Below are positions 5,282-6,310 of a stretch of 6,310 nucleotides of DNA, one piece after another. Source of the DNA: CAZCBD01 sp964496755 (GTDB lineage Bacteria; Bacteroidota; Ignavibacteria; Ignavibacteriales; Melioribacteraceae); NCBI GenBank assembly GCA_964496755.1, contig CAZCBD010000157.1, forward strand, positions 1 to 6,310, in the 5' to 3' direction. A program made the translations under genes and the position numbers. Below the pieces are notes generated by a model that was given only the letters and a program-made list of their open reading frames with translations, made no database searches and was not told where the DNA came from. Within the stretch, counting starts at the first letter, position 1, and the number at the start of each line of letters is the position of its first letter.

Positions 5282-6310
5282 TAGTTTCCTCCGTTGCCAT
5301 TGTTAAATATTTCATCATTAAAATTTTCTAAAATTGAAAGAAATGAATTGGGAGAAGATTGTCCCAAACCACATTTTGAAGCTAATTGCATGGTTTTTCC
5401 TAATTCTTTCAGATTATTAATGTATTTGAATGTATAATTACCGGTTTCAATCATTTCAACACCTTCAAGTAATTTTACATTCCCAACACGACAAGGAGTA
5501 CATTGGCCACAGGATTCTTCAACAAAAAACTCCATAAAATTTTTCAGAATATGAAGCATTGAACGTTTTTCATTGAAAATCATGATTGAACCACCGGTTG
5601 GAACATCTTCATACCCGATAGTTCTGTCGAATTGTTCTTTATTTAGACAGATACCTGATGCACCGCCAACTTGAACTGCTTTAGTGTTTTTTGCACCAAC
5701 CAATTCCAACAATTCAGAAATTTTTGTTCCCCAAGGTAATTCGTAAACACCCGGTTTTTCGCAATCGCCGGAAACCGACAACAATTTTGAGCCGGTCGAT
5801 TTATCAGTACCGTGTTGTTTGAACCATTTCCCACCTTTTGTAACAATATGAGCAGCGGCAGCAAGAGTTTCAACATTGTTTACAGCAGTTGGATTTCCCA
5901 TAAATCCTGTGTTTACAGGGAAAGGAGGTTTATTTCTTGCTTCGCCTCTATTTCCTTCTAAAGATTCAATTAAAGCGGTTTCTTCGCCACAAATATAAGC
6001 TCCCGAACCCATTCTAATTGTAATATCAAACTCAAAATCAGCTTTACCTGCAATATTTTTGCCAAGTAAATTATCTTTTCTCATAGCTTCTAGATAAGCT
6101 TCTAATTTAGCTTTTAAGTATTCATATTCACCGCGTAAATAAAGAATACCGTTTTTTGCACCGGTAGTAAATCCGGCAACAACCATACCGTCAAAAACTA
6201 ATTCAGGGTATTCATCCAAAAGTACTCTATCTTTAAATGTACCCGGTTCACCTTCATCGGCATTACAAACAATATATTTTTTATCGCCTTTGGCGGCAGC
6301 CGTTAACATC
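5281..6310 (-). CDS. hydB: NuoF-like NADH/FMN subunit HydB of the hydrogenase (5' partial)
   Basis: This flavoprotein subunit would oxidise NADH, or reduce NAD+, and exchange electrons with HydA. About 342 residues are visible. The ATG nearest the edge is almost certainly internal, because the frame begins just before the conserved FMN-site block KYIVCNADEGEPGTFKDR and the preceding GRGGAGFPTG-type loop must lie beyond 6310. Visible parts, numbered from that Met: NADEGEPGTFKDR (16-28), GAYICGEETALIESLEG (103-119), RNKPPFPVNTGF (125-136), an SLBB-type region (about 172-245) and a [4Fe-4S] site ESCGQCTPCR (265-274, Cys267/270/273) completed by Cys313. The protein ends about 29 residues after Cys313 and so lacks the C-terminal two-[4Fe-4S] ferredoxin domain of Thermotoga-type HydB. 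Its last codons (Gly-Asn-Gly-Gly-Asn) contain the ribosome binding site of hydA, and its stop overlaps the hydA start by one base, indicating translational coupling. NuoF of complex I is the main alternative; the direct link to hydA argues against it. Confidence 0.93.
   Translation of the reverse strand, partial: MLTAAAKGDKKYIVCNADEGEPGTFKDRVLLDEYPELVFDGMVVAGFTTGAKNGILYLRGEYEYLKAKLEAYLEAMRKDNLLGKNIAGKADFEFDITIRMGSGAYICGEETALIESLEGNRGEARNKPPFPVNTGFMGNPTAVNNVETLAAAAHIVTKGGKWFKQHGTDKSTGSKLLSVSGDCEKPGVYELPWGTKISELLELVGAKNTKAVQVGGASGICLNKEQFDRTIGYEDVPTGGSIMIFNEKRSMLHILKNFMEFFVEESCGQCTPCRVGNVKLLEGVEMIETGNYTFKYINNLKELGKTMQLASKCGLGQSSPNSFLSILENFNDEIFNNGNGGN
5282..5292 (-). promoter_or_regulatory. Ribosome binding site of hydA
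   Basis: On the minus strand GGAGGA (5292-5287) lies 5 nt before the hydA ATG (5281-5279), inside the last codons of hydB. It fixes the hydA start and contrasts with the weak or absent Shine-Dalgarno sequences before the two plus-strand genes. Confidence 0.85.

Noticed and set aside
5281..6310. Identification of the NuoF-like gene as part of respiratory complex I
   Set aside because: It overlaps and is translationally coupled to an [FeFe] hydrogenase gene that is followed by a terminator, which fits a hydABC operon and not a nuo operon.
1..6310. CRISPR arrays, tRNA or rRNA genes, phage or toxin-antitoxin modules
   Set aside because: I found no regularly spaced repeats, no cloverleaf or rRNA-like segments, and no matching protein motifs on either strand.

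Overview
The window is AT-rich and most likely comes from an anaerobic member of the Bacteroidota or a related FCB-group phylum. Two things point there. One is the end of a gene encoding a type IX secretion (T9SS) C-terminal sorting tail, left as a fragment on the minus strand near 2874-3002. The other is an NADH-linked [FeFe] hydrogenase operon, typical of fermenters and syntrophs. The lineage is an inference: no rRNA or other marker gene is present.

Layout. At 18-272 (+) there is a small, lysine-rich protein of unknown function. After a 164-bp AT-rich gap comes a complete methyl-accepting chemotaxis protein at 437-2764 (+). It has a large helical periplasmic sensor, a tandem array of about four HAMP-like units and a standard signalling hairpin. 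A strong, nearly symmetrical terminator follows at 2823-2853. The next 500 bp hold no intact gene. They contain the last ~43 codons of a T9SS cargo gene (minus strand), whose homology stops abruptly at about 3002. A 280-bp segment begins there, bounded by imperfect 14-bp inverted repeats (3001-3014 and 3267-3280) and containing a GC-richer islet and a perfect 10-bp stem hairpin. A second strong terminator at 3322-3354 closes the operon that enters from the right.

The right half (3365-6310, minus strand) is the downstream end of a hydABC-type operon. hydB is a NuoF-like FMN/[4Fe-4S] subunit, 5'-truncated by the window edge. It overlaps hydA, the catalytic [FeFe] hydrogenase subunit, by one base (TAATG), with a clear Shine-Dalgarno sequence inside the hydB end. 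In this family NADH reduces the FMN of HydB, electrons pass through the Fe-S chain of HydB and the N-terminal clusters of HydA, and protons are reduced to H2 at the H-cluster, or the reverse. The NuoE-like hydC would be expected upstream, beyond 6310, and the maturases HydEFG are not in view.

Most notable points: HydB ends without the C-terminal ferredoxin domain of the Thermotoga-type bifurcating enzyme, and HydA lacks a C-terminal [2Fe-2S] extension. The HydA L1 motif is TSCSPGW rather than TSCCPGW. The receptor carries a poly-HAMP stack. The T9SS fragment abuts a possible small mobile or decayed element. I see no convincing wholly new system here.
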